64,000 nt of DNA from Rhizobium lentis (GTDB lineage: Bacteria; Pseudomonadota; Alphaproteobacteria; Rhizobiales; Rhizobiaceae): positions 1,707,501 through 1,771,500 of the forward strand of contig NZ_CP071454.1 in NCBI RefSeq assembly GCF_017352135.1, written 5' to 3'. The stretch's first letter is position 1, and each line of letters starts with the position of its first letter. Below the pieces are notes generated by a model that searched no databases, had not been told where the DNA came from, and saw nothing but the letters and a program-made list of their open reading frames with translations. The position numbers and the translations under genes are program-made. Shown piece after piece: positions 47,262 to 57,011 of this stretch.

Positions 47262-47744
47262 ATGCGAATTGGCCTTTTTGCGGTGGGACGGCTGAAGTCC
47301 GGCCCCGAGAAGGATCTTGTGGCCCGTTACCTCGATCGTTTTGCCAAGGCCGGCCCCGCGGTCGGCTTTGAATTCACCCGTGTTGCCGAAGTTGGCGAAA
47401 GCCGCGCCTCCAATGCGGAGACCCGCAAACGCGAGGAAGCGGCGGCGCTTCTGAAGTCGCTTGCCGATGGCGGCATTCTCATCCTTCTCGACGAGCGCGG
47501 CAAGGCGCTCGACAGCGAAGCCTTCGCAAACCTGCTCGGCAGCTATCGCGACCAGGGCAAACGCGAGCTGACGATTGCGATCGGCGGAGCCGATGGGCTC
47601 GATCCCGCCCTTTACGACCGCGCCGACGCCACGCTCTGCCTCGGCAAAATGACCTGGCCGCACCAACTCGTGCGCACGCTGATCGCCGAGCAGCTCTACC
47701 GCGCCGTCACCATCTTGTCCGGCCATCCCTATCACCGTGTCTGA
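47262..47744 (+). CDS. rlmH: 23S rRNA pseudouridine1915 N3-methyltransferase
   Basis: A 160-residue SPOUT methyltransferase that methylates pseudouridine 1915 of 23S rRNA in the 70S ribosome. The start MRIGLFAVGRLKSGPEK and the SAM-knot motifs LLDERGKALDSE, IAIGGADGLD and LCLGKMTWPHQLVR are all present. Normal length; the rsfS-rlmH pair is standard. Confidence 0.96.
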   Translation: MRIGLFAVGRLKSGPEKDLVARYLDRFAKAGPAVGFEFTRVAEVGESRASNAETRKREEAAALLKSLADGGILILLDERGKALDSEAFANLLGSYRDQGKRELTIAIGGADGLDPALYDRADATLCLGKMTWPHQLVRTLIAEQLYRAVTILSGHPYHRV

Positions 47745-47890
47745 CCGGTCCGGTTCGTCCCGTGCCTTGGCTATGCGTCGCATTATCACGCAGCCGTGTT
47801 TTGCTCGGGCAGCCATGCTCCTGCAAACTCTGGCAAAGCGTGCCAAATCAGCTTAGTCTCCGCGCGATTTGAGAGAGTGCCCGCACACGC

Positions 47891-49321
47891 ATGACGACGA
47901 TTCCAACCAGGCGACACCGCATGATTCTGCCGGCACTTGCGGCCGTCTTTGGTGTCGCGGCCATCCTCGTCTCGTCAAGCCCGTTCTCAGTTCGAGCCCA
48001 GGACGCCGCTCCCGAAGCGACCCCGCCTTCAAACCCGCCGGCGGCCGAGCCGCCGCCTCCCGATCCGGCCGCCGCGCTCGCCGCCAAACGGGATCAGACC
48101 CGCGCCGAGCTCGAAACCCTGTCGAAGACAATCAGTCTCTCCTCGGACAAGGTGAGCGAACTCCAGCAAAGCATCGCCAGCCTGGAAAAGAGCACGCAAA
48201 GCATTCGCCAGGCGCTGATCGATTCCGCAGCCCGCCGCAAGGAGCTGGAAAGGAGGATCCTCGAGAGCGAGAAGAAGCTCGCCGATCTCGGCGTCAAGGA
48301 GGATGGCATCCGCCGCTCCCTCCACGAGCGCCGCGGCCTTCTGGCAGAGGTGCTGGCCGCACTCCAGCGCATGGGCCGCAACCCGCCGCCGGCTTTGCTC
48401 GTGACACCCGACGATGCGCTCGCCTCCGTGCGCAGTGCCATCCTGCTCGGTGCCGTCGTGCCCGGCATCCGCAAGGAAACCGACAAGCTCGCCGCCGATC
48501 TCGCAAGCCTTGCCGCGTTGCAGACGGCAAGCGCCGCCGAAAAGGCCCGGCTTACGGCGACGATGAGTGACGGCATCGAGGAAGAGCGGCGCATGGACCT
48601 GCTGCTTGTCGAAAACGACAAGCTCAGCCGCAGCAACGCCGCCGAACTGGAGGCCGAAAAGAAGCGCTCGGAGGAACTGGCGGGCAAGGCGACCAGCCTC
48701 GAAGGCCTCGTCGCCTCGATGGAATCCGAGATCGCTTCCGTGCGCGAAGCGGCCGCCGCCGCCCGCCAGGCGGAGGAGAACCGCAAGCTCTTGACGGACG
48801 AGCAGCGGGCTCAGGCGAAGGCGCTGGCCGACAGCGGCGTGCCCGATAAAAACCGCATTGCGCCCGCATATCCCTTCGGAGAATTGAGGGCGAAATTGGA
48901 ACTGCCCGTGGCAGGTGATATCCTGCGCCAGTTCGGCGATGCCGATGGCACCGGACACGAGGCCATGGGCGTGACGGTCGCCACCAACCCGGAGACGGTG
49001 GTGACCGCGCCGGCAGATGGGCTGGTGGTTTTCGCCGGTGCTTTCCGCAGTTACGGCCAGATGATCATTCTCGACGCGGGCGACGGATATCATCTGGTTC
49101 TCTCGGGAATGGACACGATCAACACCCGTCAGGGAAAATTCGTTTTCTCCGGCGAGCCGCTCGCCGTGATGGGCGCGAAAAGAGTGGCAAGCGCGACTGC
49201 ATTGGCGCTGGAAACCGACCGGCCAACGCTTTACATTGAATTTCGAAAGGACGGTAAACCGGTCGATTCCCGACCGTGGTGGACCGCCAAGGACACTGGA
49301 AAGGCACGCAATGATTCGTAG
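47891..49321 (+). CDS. EnvC-like murein hydrolase activator
   Basis: A 476-residue exported protein: signal peptide (about 1-36), Pro-rich stretch, a long coiled coil (60-330) with heptads such as LQQSIASLEKSTQSIRQAL, then a C-terminal LytM/M23 domain (about 345-470). The M23 zinc-site residues look degenerate: the expected HLHFE-type motif reads TLYIEFR. This fits EnvC, which activates amidases for septal wall cleavage instead of cutting peptidoglycan itself. Directly upstream of ctpA with an 11-base overlap. ATG 47921 is an alternative start. Confidence 0.87.
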   Translation: MTTIPTRRHRMILPALAAVFGVAAILVSSSPFSVRAQDAAPEATPPSNPPAAEPPPPDPAAALAAKRDQTRAELETLSKTISLSSDKVSELQQSIASLEKSTQSIRQALIDSAARRKELERRILESEKKLADLGVKEDGIRRSLHERRGLLAEVLAALQRMGRNPPPALLVTPDDALASVRSAILLGAVVPGIRKETDKLAADLASLAALQTASAAEKARLTATMSDGIEEERRMDLLLVENDKLSRSNAAELEAEKKRSEELAGKATSLEGLVASMESEIASVREAAAAARQAEENRKLLTDEQRAQAKALADSGVPDKNRIAPAYPFGELRAKLELPVAGDILRQFGDADGTGHEAMGVTVATNPETVVTAPADGLVVFAGAFRSYGQMIILDAGDGYHLVLSGMDTINTRQGKFVFSGEPLAVMGAKRVASATALALETDRPTLYIEFRKDGKPVDSRPWWTAKDTGKARNDS

Positions 49322-50633
49322 GGCTTCTCTTGTTCTGGTCGGCGCACTGATGGGTGCGACCGCGATGAGCGTCATTTACTCGGCAGGTGTGCCGGCGGAA
49401 GCAGCCGGATCCTCCACATACAAGGAACTGTCGGTCTTTGGCGACGTTTTCGAACGCGTGCGTGCCCAGTACGTCACGCCGCCGGCGGAAGACAAGCTGA
49501 TCGAAAATGCCATCAACGGTATGCTTTCCTCCCTCGACCCGCATTCGAGCTATATGAATGCGAAGGACGCCGAAGACATGCGCACCCAGACGAAGGGTGA
49601 ATTTGGCGGTCTCGGCATCGAAGTCACAATGGAAGACGAGCTCGTCAAGGTCATCACCCCGATCGATGATACACCCGCCGCCAAGGCCGGCGTTCTCGCC
49701 GGCGACTACATCTCCGAGATCGACGGACAGTCCGTGCGTGGTCTGAAGCTGGAAGACGCCGTCGAGAAGATGCGCGGCGCCGTCAACACGCCGATCAAGC
49801 TGACGCTGATCCGCAAGGGTGCCGACAAGCCGATCGAGCTGACGATCGTCCGTGACGTCGTCGCCGTCCAGGCCGTCAAGTCGCGTGTCGAGGACGATAT
49901 CGGTTATCTCCGCATCATCTCCTTCACCGAAAAGACCTATCCTGACATGGAAAAGGCGATCAAGAAGATCAAGGACACCGTTCCGGCCGACAAGCTGAAG
50001 GGTTATGTTCTCGACCTGCGCCTCAATCCCGGTGGTCTGCTCGACCAGGCGATCAATGTCTCCGACGCCTTGCTGCAGCGCGGCGAAGTCGTTTCGACGC
50101 GTGGCCGCAATCCCGATGAGACCCGCCGCTTCAACGCCGGCCCGGGCGATCTGACCGATGGCAAGCCGGTCATCGTGCTGATCAATGGCGGTTCGGCGTC
50201 CGCCTCGGAAATTGTTGCCGGCGCCCTTCAGGATCTGCGTCGTGCCACCATTCTCGGCACCCGCTCCTTCGGCAAGGGTTCCGTCCAGACGATCATCCCG
50301 CTCGGCGAGAACGGCGCGCTGCGCCTGACCACGGCGCTCTATTATACGCCGTCGGGCCGCTCGATCCAGGGCACCGGCATTACGCCTGACATCAAGGTCG
50401 AGGAGCCGCTGCCGGAGGAACTGCAGGGCAAGATGGTGACCGAAGGCGAATCCAGCCTGCGCGGCCACATCAAGGGCCAGAGCGAAACCGACGAAGGTTC
50501 GGGTTCCGTTGCCTATGTCCCGCCGGACCCGAAGGATGACGTTCAGCTGAACTACGCGCTCGACCTTCTGCGCGGCAAGAAGACCGATCCGGCCTTCCCG
50601 CCGAACCCCGACAAGGCCGTCGTCGCCAAGTAA
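49311..50633 (+). CDS. ctpA: Carboxy-terminal processing protease (S41)
   Basis: A 440-residue periplasmic protease. Signal peptide about 1-26; PDZ domain (about 85-170, GLGIEVTMEDELVKVITP); S41 catalytic domain with Ser in GGSASASEIVAGAL and Lys in RSFGKGSVQT, the Ser-Lys dyad. ATG 49311 follows GGAAAGG and overlaps the envC-like gene. The pair is conserved in alphaproteobacteria and acts in cell-envelope maintenance; likely targets include peptidoglycan enzymes. Confidence 0.94.
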   Translation: MIRRASLVLVGALMGATAMSVIYSAGVPAEAAGSSTYKELSVFGDVFERVRAQYVTPPAEDKLIENAINGMLSSLDPHSSYMNAKDAEDMRTQTKGEFGGLGIEVTMEDELVKVITPIDDTPAAKAGVLAGDYISEIDGQSVRGLKLEDAVEKMRGAVNTPIKLTLIRKGADKPIELTIVRDVVAVQAVKSRVEDDIGYLRIISFTEKTYPDMEKAIKKIKDTVPADKLKGYVLDLRLNPGGLLDQAINVSDALLQRGEVVSTRGRNPDETRRFNAGPGDLTDGKPVIVLINGGSASASEIVAGALQDLRRATILGTRSFGKGSVQTIIPLGENGALRLTTALYYTPSGRSIQGTGITPDIKVEEPLPEELQGKMVTEGESSLRGHIKGQSETDEGSGSVAYVPPDPKDDVQLNYALDLLRGKKTDPAFPPNPDKAVVAK

Positions 50634-50644
50634 TCGATCATCGC

Positions 50645-50668
50645 AAGGCCGGGCACTCGCCCGGCCTT
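50645..50668 (+). terminator. Hairpin after ctpA
   Basis: AAGGCCGGGC (50645-50654) pairs perfectly with GCCCGGCCTT (50659-50668) around ACTC. There is no strong T-run, so it may only attenuate transcription into the next gene. Confidence 0.6.
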
Positions 50669-50709
50669 GACCCTTTCTGCTGTTTCCCGGTTTTGGAGCG
50701 GGCGAAAAA

Positions 50710-51900
50710 TTGGGAACGGACCTGCATGCGCCTTTGGGGCGTAACCGCAAAACCCGCAGCCGGCGGCCGGGCGTGCTGCGCCTTGGCCGCATTGCCGCCA
50801 GCCTGTGCCTTTTCGCGATCGGCGGCTTTTCTCTCTATACCGCCTTTCGTGGCGATGGGTTGGAGCGCGCCAAACCGCCGGCGGCCGAACAGGCGGCATC
50901 GGGACCTTCCGATAAGCCGCCGACAAGCGCTGCCGACCAGGCGGCGGACGGCTTGCCTCGCTCCGATCCGCATTCGGGCGCCAATGTTGAACGGATGGTC
51001 ACTGGCGATGGCTCGGTCGTTACCAAGTACAGTCCCCGGCCGCGCGACGGCAGCGGGCCAGTGCTGGTCGATGCCATGCAGATCGGCCAGGATCCGCGCA
51101 TGGCGGCCCAGCCCAACGAAAGCCTGCTCGAAGAAACCGCGTTTGGCAGGCTGCCGATCGTCGGCCCGGACGGGCGGCGGCCGATGGACCAGTATGCCCG
51201 CCCCTCATCCCAGGCGCGCGGCATCCGCATCGCCATCGTAGTCAGCGGCCTCGGACTCAGCCAGACGGGAACGCAGCGCGCCATCGCCGAATTGCCGGAG
51301 GAAATCACCCTCGCCTTTGCCGCAAGCGGCAACAGCCTGCAGCGCTGGATGCAGGAAGCCCGCCGCGGCGGTCACGAGATTCTGCTGCAGGTCCCCCTCG
51401 AGCCGTTTGATTACCCAGCCAATGATCCAGGCCCCGAGACGCTGCTGACGTCCAAGCCGATCGCCCGCAACATCGAAAACCTGCACAAGGCGATGGGTGA
51501 GATCACCAACTATACCGGCATCATGAACTATCTCGGCGGCCGTTTCCTCTCCGACCCCGCCGCCATGGAACCTGTCATGCGCGATATCGGCAAGCGCGGC
51601 CTGCTCTTCCTCGACGATGGCACGTCGGCGCAGTCGAAAACGGCTGTTGTCGCCAAGGGAACCGAGCTGCCCTATGCCCTCGCCGATCTGCAGCTCGACG
51701 GCCAGCTCGATGTCAACGCCGTCCTCAAGAAGCTCGACGAACTCGAGCGCATCGCTCGCAAGAACGGCCAGGCGATTGGCGTTGCCTCGGCTTTTGACGA
51801 AAGCGTCGACGCCATCGCCAAGTGGAGCGAGGAGGCTTCGATGCGCGGCATCGAGATCGTCGGCGTCGCGGCGCTTTCCCACGACCCCAGAAACCCCTGA
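50710..51900 (+). CDS. Divergent polysaccharide deacetylase family protein (YibQ-like)
   Basis: A 396-residue protein with a basic N-terminus, one membrane segment (about 26-46, LGRIAASLCLFAIGGFSLYT), a low-complexity Pro/Ala linker and a C-terminal YibQ-type polysaccharide deacetylase-like domain (about 170-390). Typical stretches are IAIVVSGLGLSQTGTQRAI and EILLQVPLEPFDYPANDPGP. It starts with a TTG at 50710. It sits in the envC-ctpA-yibQ order common in proteobacteria, implying a role in the cell envelope; enzymatic activity is unproven. Confidence 0.87.
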   Translation: MGTDLHAPLGRNRKTRSRRPGVLRLGRIAASLCLFAIGGFSLYTAFRGDGLERAKPPAAEQAASGPSDKPPTSAADQAADGLPRSDPHSGANVERMVTGDGSVVTKYSPRPRDGSGPVLVDAMQIGQDPRMAAQPNESLLEETAFGRLPIVGPDGRRPMDQYARPSSQARGIRIAIVVSGLGLSQTGTQRAIAELPEEITLAFAASGNSLQRWMQEARRGGHEILLQVPLEPFDYPANDPGPETLLTSKPIARNIENLHKAMGEITNYTGIMNYLGGRFLSDPAAMEPVMRDIGKRGLLFLDDGTSAQSKTAVVAKGTELPYALADLQLDGQLDVNAVLKKLDELERIARKNGQAIGVASAFDESVDAIAKWSEEASMRGIEIVGVAALSHDPRNP

Positions 51901-51924
51901 GATGATATCCTGACGGAGAAGAGA

Positions 51925-52482
51925 ATGAGCCAGGCGACCGTGAAAGCCGAGGACCTGCCCTACCGCCCCTGCGTCGGCGTGATGATCCTGAATCGCGATG
52001 GCCTGGTCTGGGCCGGGCGACGCATCCCCGACGGTAATTCCGAATATGACGGTTCGCCGCAGCTCTGGCAGATGCCCCAGGGCGGCATCGACAAGGGCGA
52101 GGATCCGTTGGATGCCGCCTACCGCGAACTTTACGAGGAGACCGGCATCAAGACCGTGACGCTGCTCGCCGAAGCACGGGACTGGATCAATTATGATCTG
52201 CCGCCGGCACTGATTGGTATCGGGCTCAAAGGAAAATTCCGCGGCCAGACGCAGCGCTGGTTCGCCTTCCGCTTCGAGGGCGACGAAAACGAGATCGCCA
52301 TCAACCCGCCGCCGGGCGGCCACGAGCCGGAATTCGATGCCTGGGAATGGAAGCCGATGCAGGAACTGCCCGGCCTGATCGTGCCGTTCAAACGCGCCGT
52401 TTACGATCAGGTGATCGCCGAGTTCCAGCATTTGGCAGCGCTGCAGCCGGAGGACTGGAGCAATTCCAGCAAAAGTGTGTAA
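51925..52482 (+). CDS. rppH: RNA pyrophosphohydrolase
   Basis: A 185-residue Nudix hydrolase that removes pyrophosphate from mRNA 5' ends and so starts decay; the Bartonella homologue is known as IalA. The Nudix box is complete, from [17 protein letters not shown] to YEETGI (about residues 51-73). Further marks are [16 protein letters not shown] and WQMPQGG. The last codons and the TAA lie inside a RIME-like repeat, so the C-terminal residues NSSKSV are repeat-derived. Confidence 0.94.
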   Translation: MSQATVKAEDLPYRPCVGVMILNRDGLVWAGRRIPDGNSEYDGSPQLWQMPQGGIDKGEDPLDAAYRELYEETGIKTVTLLAEARDWINYDLPPALIGIGLKGKFRGQTQRWFAFRFEGDENEIAINPPPGGHEPEFDAWEWKPMQELPGLIVPFKRAVYDQVIAEFQHLAALQPEDWSNSSKSV

Positions 52483-52521
52483 CGGTTTTGCGTCCGGAAT
52501 TGCGTGAAAACAAAGAGATAG
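52461..52521. repeat. RIME-like palindromic element, copy 4, overlapping the end of rppH
   Basis: CAATTCC (52461-52467) pairs with GGAATTG (52496-52502); inside, GCAAAA pairs with TTTTGC around GTGTGTAACGG. The trailing GAAAACAAAGAG resembles the tail of copy 2. The rppH stop TAA (52480-52482) falls in the loop. Confidence 0.7.
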
Positions 52522-52584
52522 AGCTTCGAAGAAAAACGGAAATGCGCTAATCGGCTGGTTGCGGATCGAAGCCGCGCATTGAGA

Positions 52585-52611
52585 ATGCCGGCTGCTTCGG
52601 GCAGCCGGCAT
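52585..52611 (-). terminator. Terminator of bfd-bfr
   Basis: ATGCCGGCTGC (52585-52595) pairs with GCAGCCGGCAT (52601-52611) around a five-base loop. It lies 10 bases past the bfr stop and between convergent genes; on the minus strand TTCTC follows. Confidence 0.7.
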
Positions 52612-52621
52612 CTGATCCGAA

Positions 52622-53107
52622 TTATTCGGCTTCGTCGGCGGAATCGGCGTTGAGCTGGCCGTATTTGCTCTCGCCGATTTTCTCGAGCAGATCGATCTGT
52701 GTTTCGAGGAAGTCGATATGGCCTTCCTCGTCCGCCAGCAGCTCTTCGAAAAGCTTCATAGAGACGTAGTCGCCGGCCTCATAACAGATGTCGCGCGACT
52801 TCTTGTAGGCCGTGCGGGCGTCGTACTCGCCGGCAAGATCGGCTTCGAGCACTTCCTTGACGTTCTGGCCGATGCGCAGAGGCGCCAGCGTCTGCAGATT
52901 GGGATGACCTTCGAGGAAAATGATGCGCGCAACAAGCCGGTCGGCGTGGTGCATCTCTTCGATGGATTCGGCACGCTCTTTCTTGGCGAGCTTGGTGTAG
53001 CCCCAATCCTCGAGAAGACGATAATGAACCCAATATTGATTGACCGCCCCGAGCTCGAGGAACAGTGCCTCGTTAAGCCGCTCGATGACCTTTTTGTCGC
53101 CTTTCAA
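52622..53107 (-). CDS. bfr: Bacterioferritin
   Basis: A 161-residue bacterioferritin, a 24-subunit iron store. Counting from TTG 53107, the ferroxidase ligands fall at Glu18, Glu51, His54, Glu94, Glu127 and His130 and the haem ligand at Met52, the same numbers as in E. coli Bfr. This and the AGGAGAG site upstream make TTG 53107 the likely start rather than ATG 53131. The gene overlaps bfd by 35 bases. Confidence 0.95.
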   Translation of the reverse strand: MKGDKKVIERLNEALFLELGAVNQYWVHYRLLEDWGYTKLAKKERAESIEEMHHADRLVARIIFLEGHPNLQTLAPLRIGQNVKEVLEADLAGEYDARTAYKKSRDICYEAGDYVSMKLFEELLADEEGHIDFLETQIDLLEKIGESKYGQLNADSADEAE

Positions 53108-53402
53108 TGTCCGCTCTCCTGTTTTCCTCATGGAACTGCTTCAAGCGCGACATGAAATCAAAAATTTCGGCCTCCGTCGAGTGGCGACGGGCGTGATAAT
53201 CCTCGGTTGTCTGGATAATGATGTCGACCACGTTAGGGAAGCAGCCGCAGCAGCGGCCACGCTTTTCCATGGCATGATAGACCTTCGCAGGCACGATAAG
53301 CTGCCAACAGTCTTCGTCGAGAAGGTCGATGATAACCTCCCGGATTTCCTTGTCGGTTATGTAATTGCAGCTGCAGACAAGCACGTCTTCATTTCCAAAC
53401 AT
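53073..53402 (-). CDS. bfd: Bacterioferritin-associated ferredoxin (BFD-like [2Fe-2S] protein)
   Basis: A 109-residue protein with the four cysteines of the BFD domain: LVCSCNYIT near residue 10 and [11 protein letters not shown] near 50. BFD-type ferredoxins donate electrons to bacterioferritin so stored iron can be released. Here bfd comes first and overlaps bfr. About 40 residues follow the domain, longer than the 64-residue E. coli protein. The 165 bases upstream include a TTGACA (53448-53443, minus strand). Confidence 0.88.
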   Translation of the reverse strand: MFGNEDVLVCSCNYITDKEIREVIIDLLDEDCWQLIVPAKVYHAMEKRGRCCGCFPNVVDIIIQTTEDYHARRHSTEAEIFDFMSRLKQFHEENRRADIERRQKGHRAA

Positions 53403-53567
53403 GACACTGACTATCGTGTTTTCTGCTAAAGAAGATGGTGGCTGTCAAGAAAAAATTCGAGTCCGGCGGCATCGATGAGCAGCGATAAGCCGGGCTTGTT
53501 GCAAATTGTCTAAAATGAGACGACTGTTCCGGGATGATGATCCAGATCCCGATCTGCGCGACGCGTT

Positions 53568-56500
53568 TCAATGAAAGTTCCGCCCGCGCGGCATGACTTC
53601 AGCGGTCTCGCTCACGCCTGTATGGCGCTCTGCTCCAGCCGCCCCTCTTTCCTGTCCGACCCTCTTGCGCTCATCCGCCTTTTGCCGCTGGTCGATTCCC
53701 GGCCGCAGCACCTCGTCCGAACGCGCGCAGGCGCCGAACCGGCGGGCCTCGCGTTGCAGGATGCCAAGCGCCGGCGTCATATCCTCGATATGTTCGACGA
53801 CCGTATGGATGACGCCGCTATGGCTTTGCAGCCTGCCGCGGATTTTAACGAGGCGGGCACCCATGACGACTGCCCGGTATTTGTCGAATATCTTGTTCCA
53901 GACGATCGCATTGGCGACCCCGGTCTCATCCTCCAATGTCATGAAGATCACGCCCTTGGCCGAGCCTGGCCGCTGACGCACCAGCACGAGACCGGCGATC
54001 GTCACTCTCTTTCCGTTCGGCACTCTGAGAAGATCGACATTGCGCGTAATGCCGGTCTTTTGGAAGTTCTCTCGCAGGAAGGAAACCGGATGAGCCTTCA
54101 GCGAGAGGGAGAGATAACGATAATCCTCGATCACCTGCTCGCCCGGCTGCATATCCGGCAATGTCGCTGCCGGTTCGGGCTGAAGGTCGACATGACGGAC
54201 CCGTTCGAAAAGGGGCAGCTCTTCGGCTGCACTCTTCACATCCAGCGCCCGCACGGCCCAAAGAGCTTCGCGCCGCGACAGGTTGATGGAGCGGAATGCG
54301 TCCGCATCCGCCAGTCGCTCGATGACGGATTTTTGCAGGCCGGACCGCAGCCAGAGATCACGCACCGAACTATAGCTTTGGCCACGATTGCCGACGAGCC
54401 GTTCCATATCGTCCGATGAGAGACCCTTGATCTGTCGAAAACCCAGTCGCACCGCATGCCGGCTCTTGATGATCTCACGCATCTCACCATGCCGGAAATC
54501 GACAGCCTTCCGGTCGAAGGCAGCCTCTTCCAGGGTACAATCCCAGTCCGATTCATTGATGTCGACCGGGAGGACCTTTATCCCATGCTCGCGTGCATCC
54601 CGAACCAGCTGAGCCGGAGCATAAAAACCCATCGGCTGAGAATTCAGCATCGCCGCGCAGAAGACGTCGGGATAATAGGCCTTGAGCCATGAAGAGGCAT
54701 AAACGAGCAGCGCGAAGGATGCGGCGTGGCTTTCCGGAAAACCATATTCACCGAAGCCCTTGATCTGATTGAAGCATTGCTTTGCGAACTCGGGATCGTA
54801 GTCCTTTGAGACCATTCCCTCGATGAACCGCTTCTCGAAATCGCCGATCGTCCCGGTTCGCTTGAATGTCGCCATCGCTCTTCGAAGCTTGTCGGCCTCC
54901 GCCGGTTTGAAGCCCGCGGCGGTAATCGCGATCTGCATCGCCTGCTCCTGAAACAGGGGCACGCCGAGCGTTCTTTCGAGGACCGCTTCCAGCTCCTTGC
55001 TCGGATATTCCACCGGAATGTTTTTGGCCTTCTGCTCCCGGCGTTTCAGATAGGGATGCACCATATCGCCCTGGATCGGCCCCGGTCGGACGATCGCCAC
55101 CTCGATGACGAGATCGTAGAATTCCTTCGGCTTAAGACGCGGCAGCATGCTCATCTGCGCCCGGCTTTCGATCTGGAAGACGCCGAGCGTATCGGCCCGA
55201 CCCATCATCTCGTATACCGGCTTGCCCTCGTCTCCATGCTCCTTGTTGCCGAGGTCTGCGAGCGTCTTCTTCACATCATAATGCAGTTCAAGAAGCGAAA
55301 AAGCCTTCCTAAGACAGGTCAGCATGCCGAGCGCCAACACGTCCACCTTGAGGATCTTGACGTTGTCGAGATCATCCTTGTCCCACTCGATCATGTATCG
55401 ATCCGGCATCGCCGTCTTCATGATCGGCACCACCTCGTCGAGCCTGTCCCGCGTGATGACGAAGCCGCCGACATGCTGGGTGAGATGGCGTGGGAAGCCG
55501 AGAAGCTCGGAGGCATATCTCAGCACGTTCTGCGTCACGGGATCCTTGACGTCGAGACCGGCCGCTTTTGCATCCCGATCGGAGAGATTGTCCTCCGACC
55601 AGCCCCAGACGAGGCTGCTGATCGCCGACTGGACATCCTCCGAAAGCCCGAAGGCCTTGGCAACCTCCCGGCCGGCCGAACGGGTGCGATAGGTTGTCAC
55701 CCCCGCCGTCAGTCCGGCATGTTCGATACCGTATCTTCCATAGATGAACTGGATGACCTCTTCGCGCCGGTCATGCTCGAAATCGACGTCGATGTCAGGC
55801 GGTTCGTCCCGGTCCATCGAAATGAAGCGGTCGAAGAGCAATGTGCTTTTTTGAGGGTCGACTTCCGTTATCTCGAGGCAATAGCAGATGACCGAATTCG
55901 CCGCCGAGCCGCGCCCCTGGCACAAAACCTTGAGTTCATAGCGGGCGTGCTGGATAATCTTGTGAACCGTAAGGAAGTAGGAGGCATAGTTTTTATCTCC
56001 GATGAGCTTCAGTTCATAATCGATCTGTTGCGCCACCTTGGACGGGATACCCTCGGGATAGCGCTTTGCCGCTCCCGCTCTCGTCAGTCTTTCGAGGGTC
56101 TCCTGTGGCGTTTCGCCGGGATCGTTTTCAGGCGGGTAATTGTGCTCCAACTCCTTCAGCGAAAAAGTCAGCCTGTTGAAAAAGACCTGAGTATTCTCGA
56201 CCGCATCAGGATAGTCCCGGAAGATCCGGACCATTTCACGTGAATCCTTGAGGTAGCGTTCGGCATTCGGCGCCAGCAGGAATCCGGCTTGCGGTATCTC
56301 TACATGCTCCCGGATCGCGATCACGACATCCGAAAGCGGCCGGCGTTCGGGATGGTGGTAAAGTGGCTGGTTGGTCGCAATCAGCGGCACGCGGTTTCGA
56401 GCGGCAAGCTTGGCAAGCACCGCAAAGACCTGCCTGTCGCGGCCGTCATAGGCTGGTGCCAGCGCCAGAAAGAATGCCTTGCGGAATCGCCTGCGAAACC

Positions 56501-57011
56501 GTTCCAGATATTCCTCCAGCGCCGATTGGTCCGTCAGACTGTCGACAAGAGTGCGATCGGGAACGAGGGCAAGCATCATCTCGTCCCCCCACTCCATGAA
56601 TTCCGCTTCCGTCAGGATGCAGCTTCCCTTGACCGCTTCCTTCTTCAGATTGCCGGCGCTCAAAAGACGGCAAAGGTTCGCCCAACCGCGACGGTTGCGG
56701 GGATAGGCGAGAATGTCGGGTGTTCCGTCGGAGAAGACGAGACGAGCGCCCGGCTGGATCCGGATCGGCTCGAGAATCTCTTCCTTCGCGTCTGGGTCCC
56801 TTTCATCCCTGTTTTTGTATTTCTCCTCGAGCTGCAAGGCCTGTGCATGTGCCCTGACCACGCCGGCAACGGAATTCCGGTCCGCAATCCCGAGACCGCC
56901 GAGCCGGAGATGAGCGGCCTGTATGACCATCTCCTCGGGGCCGGAGGCGCCTTCGAGGAACGAGAAATTCGTCCTGACGCCGATCTCGAAGAATGCGGGC
57001 TCGCTTTTCAT
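53568..57011 (-). CDS. dnaE2: Error-prone DNA polymerase DnaE2
   Basis: A 1147-residue C-family polymerase: PHP domain (start [18 protein letters not shown]), palm with the catalytic aspartates in [15 protein letters not shown] (about residue 410-424), fingers, helix-hairpin-helix, and an OB domain near the C-terminus; the protein ends in the RNFH-type tail usual for DnaE2. It carries out SOS-induced translesion synthesis with ImuA and ImuB. The start overlaps the imuB stop by 4 bases (ATGA). Full length, apparently intact. Confidence 0.95.
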   Translation of the reverse strand: MKSEPAFFEIGVRTNFSFLEGASGPEEMVIQAAHLRLGGLGIADRNSVAGVVRAHAQALQLEEKYKNRDERDPDAKEEILEPIRIQPGARLVFSDGTPDILAYPRNRRGWANLCRLLSAGNLKKEAVKGSCILTEAEFMEWGDEMMLALVPDRTLVDSLTDQSALEEYLERFRRRFRKAFFLALAPAYDGRDRQVFAVLAKLAARNRVPLIATNQPLYHHPERRPLSDVVIAIREHVEIPQAGFLLAPNAERYLKDSREMVRIFRDYPDAVENTQVFFNRLTFSLKELEHNYPPENDPGETPQETLERLTRAGAAKRYPEGIPSKVAQQIDYELKLIGDKNYASYFLTVHKIIQHARYELKVLCQGRGSAANSVICYCLEITEVDPQKSTLLFDRFISMDRDEPPDIDVDFEHDRREEVIQFIYGRYGIEHAGLTAGVTTYRTRSAGREVAKAFGLSEDVQSAISSLVWGWSEDNLSDRDAKAAGLDVKDPVTQNVLRYASELLGFPRHLTQHVGGFVITRDRLDEVVPIMKTAMPDRYMIEWDKDDLDNVKILKVDVLALGMLTCLRKAFSLLELHYDVKKTLADLGNKEHGDEGKPVYEMMGRADTLGVFQIESRAQMSMLPRLKPKEFYDLVIEVAIVRPGPIQGDMVHPYLKRREQKAKNIPVEYPSKELEAVLERTLGVPLFQEQAMQIAITAAGFKPAEADKLRRAMATFKRTGTIGDFEKRFIEGMVSKDYDPEFAKQCFNQIKGFGEYGFPESHAASFALLVYASSWLKAYYPDVFCAAMLNSQPMGFYAPAQLVRDAREHGIKVLPVDINESDWDCTLEEAAFDRKAVDFRHGEMREIIKSRHAVRLGFRQIKGLSSDDMERLVGNRGQSYSSVRDLWLRSGLQKSVIERLADADAFRSINLSRREALWAVRALDVKSAAEELPLFERVRHVDLQPEPAATLPDMQPGEQVIEDYRYLSLSLKAHPVSFLRENFQKTGITRNVDLLRVPNGKRVTIAGLVLVRQRPGSAKGVIFMTLEDETGVANAIVWNKIFDKYRAVVMGARLVKIRGRLQSHSGVIHTVVEHIEDMTPALGILQREARRFGACARSDEVLRPGIDQRQKADERKRVGQERGAAGAERHTGVSETAEVMPRGRNFH

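Noticed and set aside
49119..50792. A 557-codon antisense frame over ctpA
   Set aside because: It is a shadow of ctpA, whose PDZ and Ser-Lys motifs are intact.
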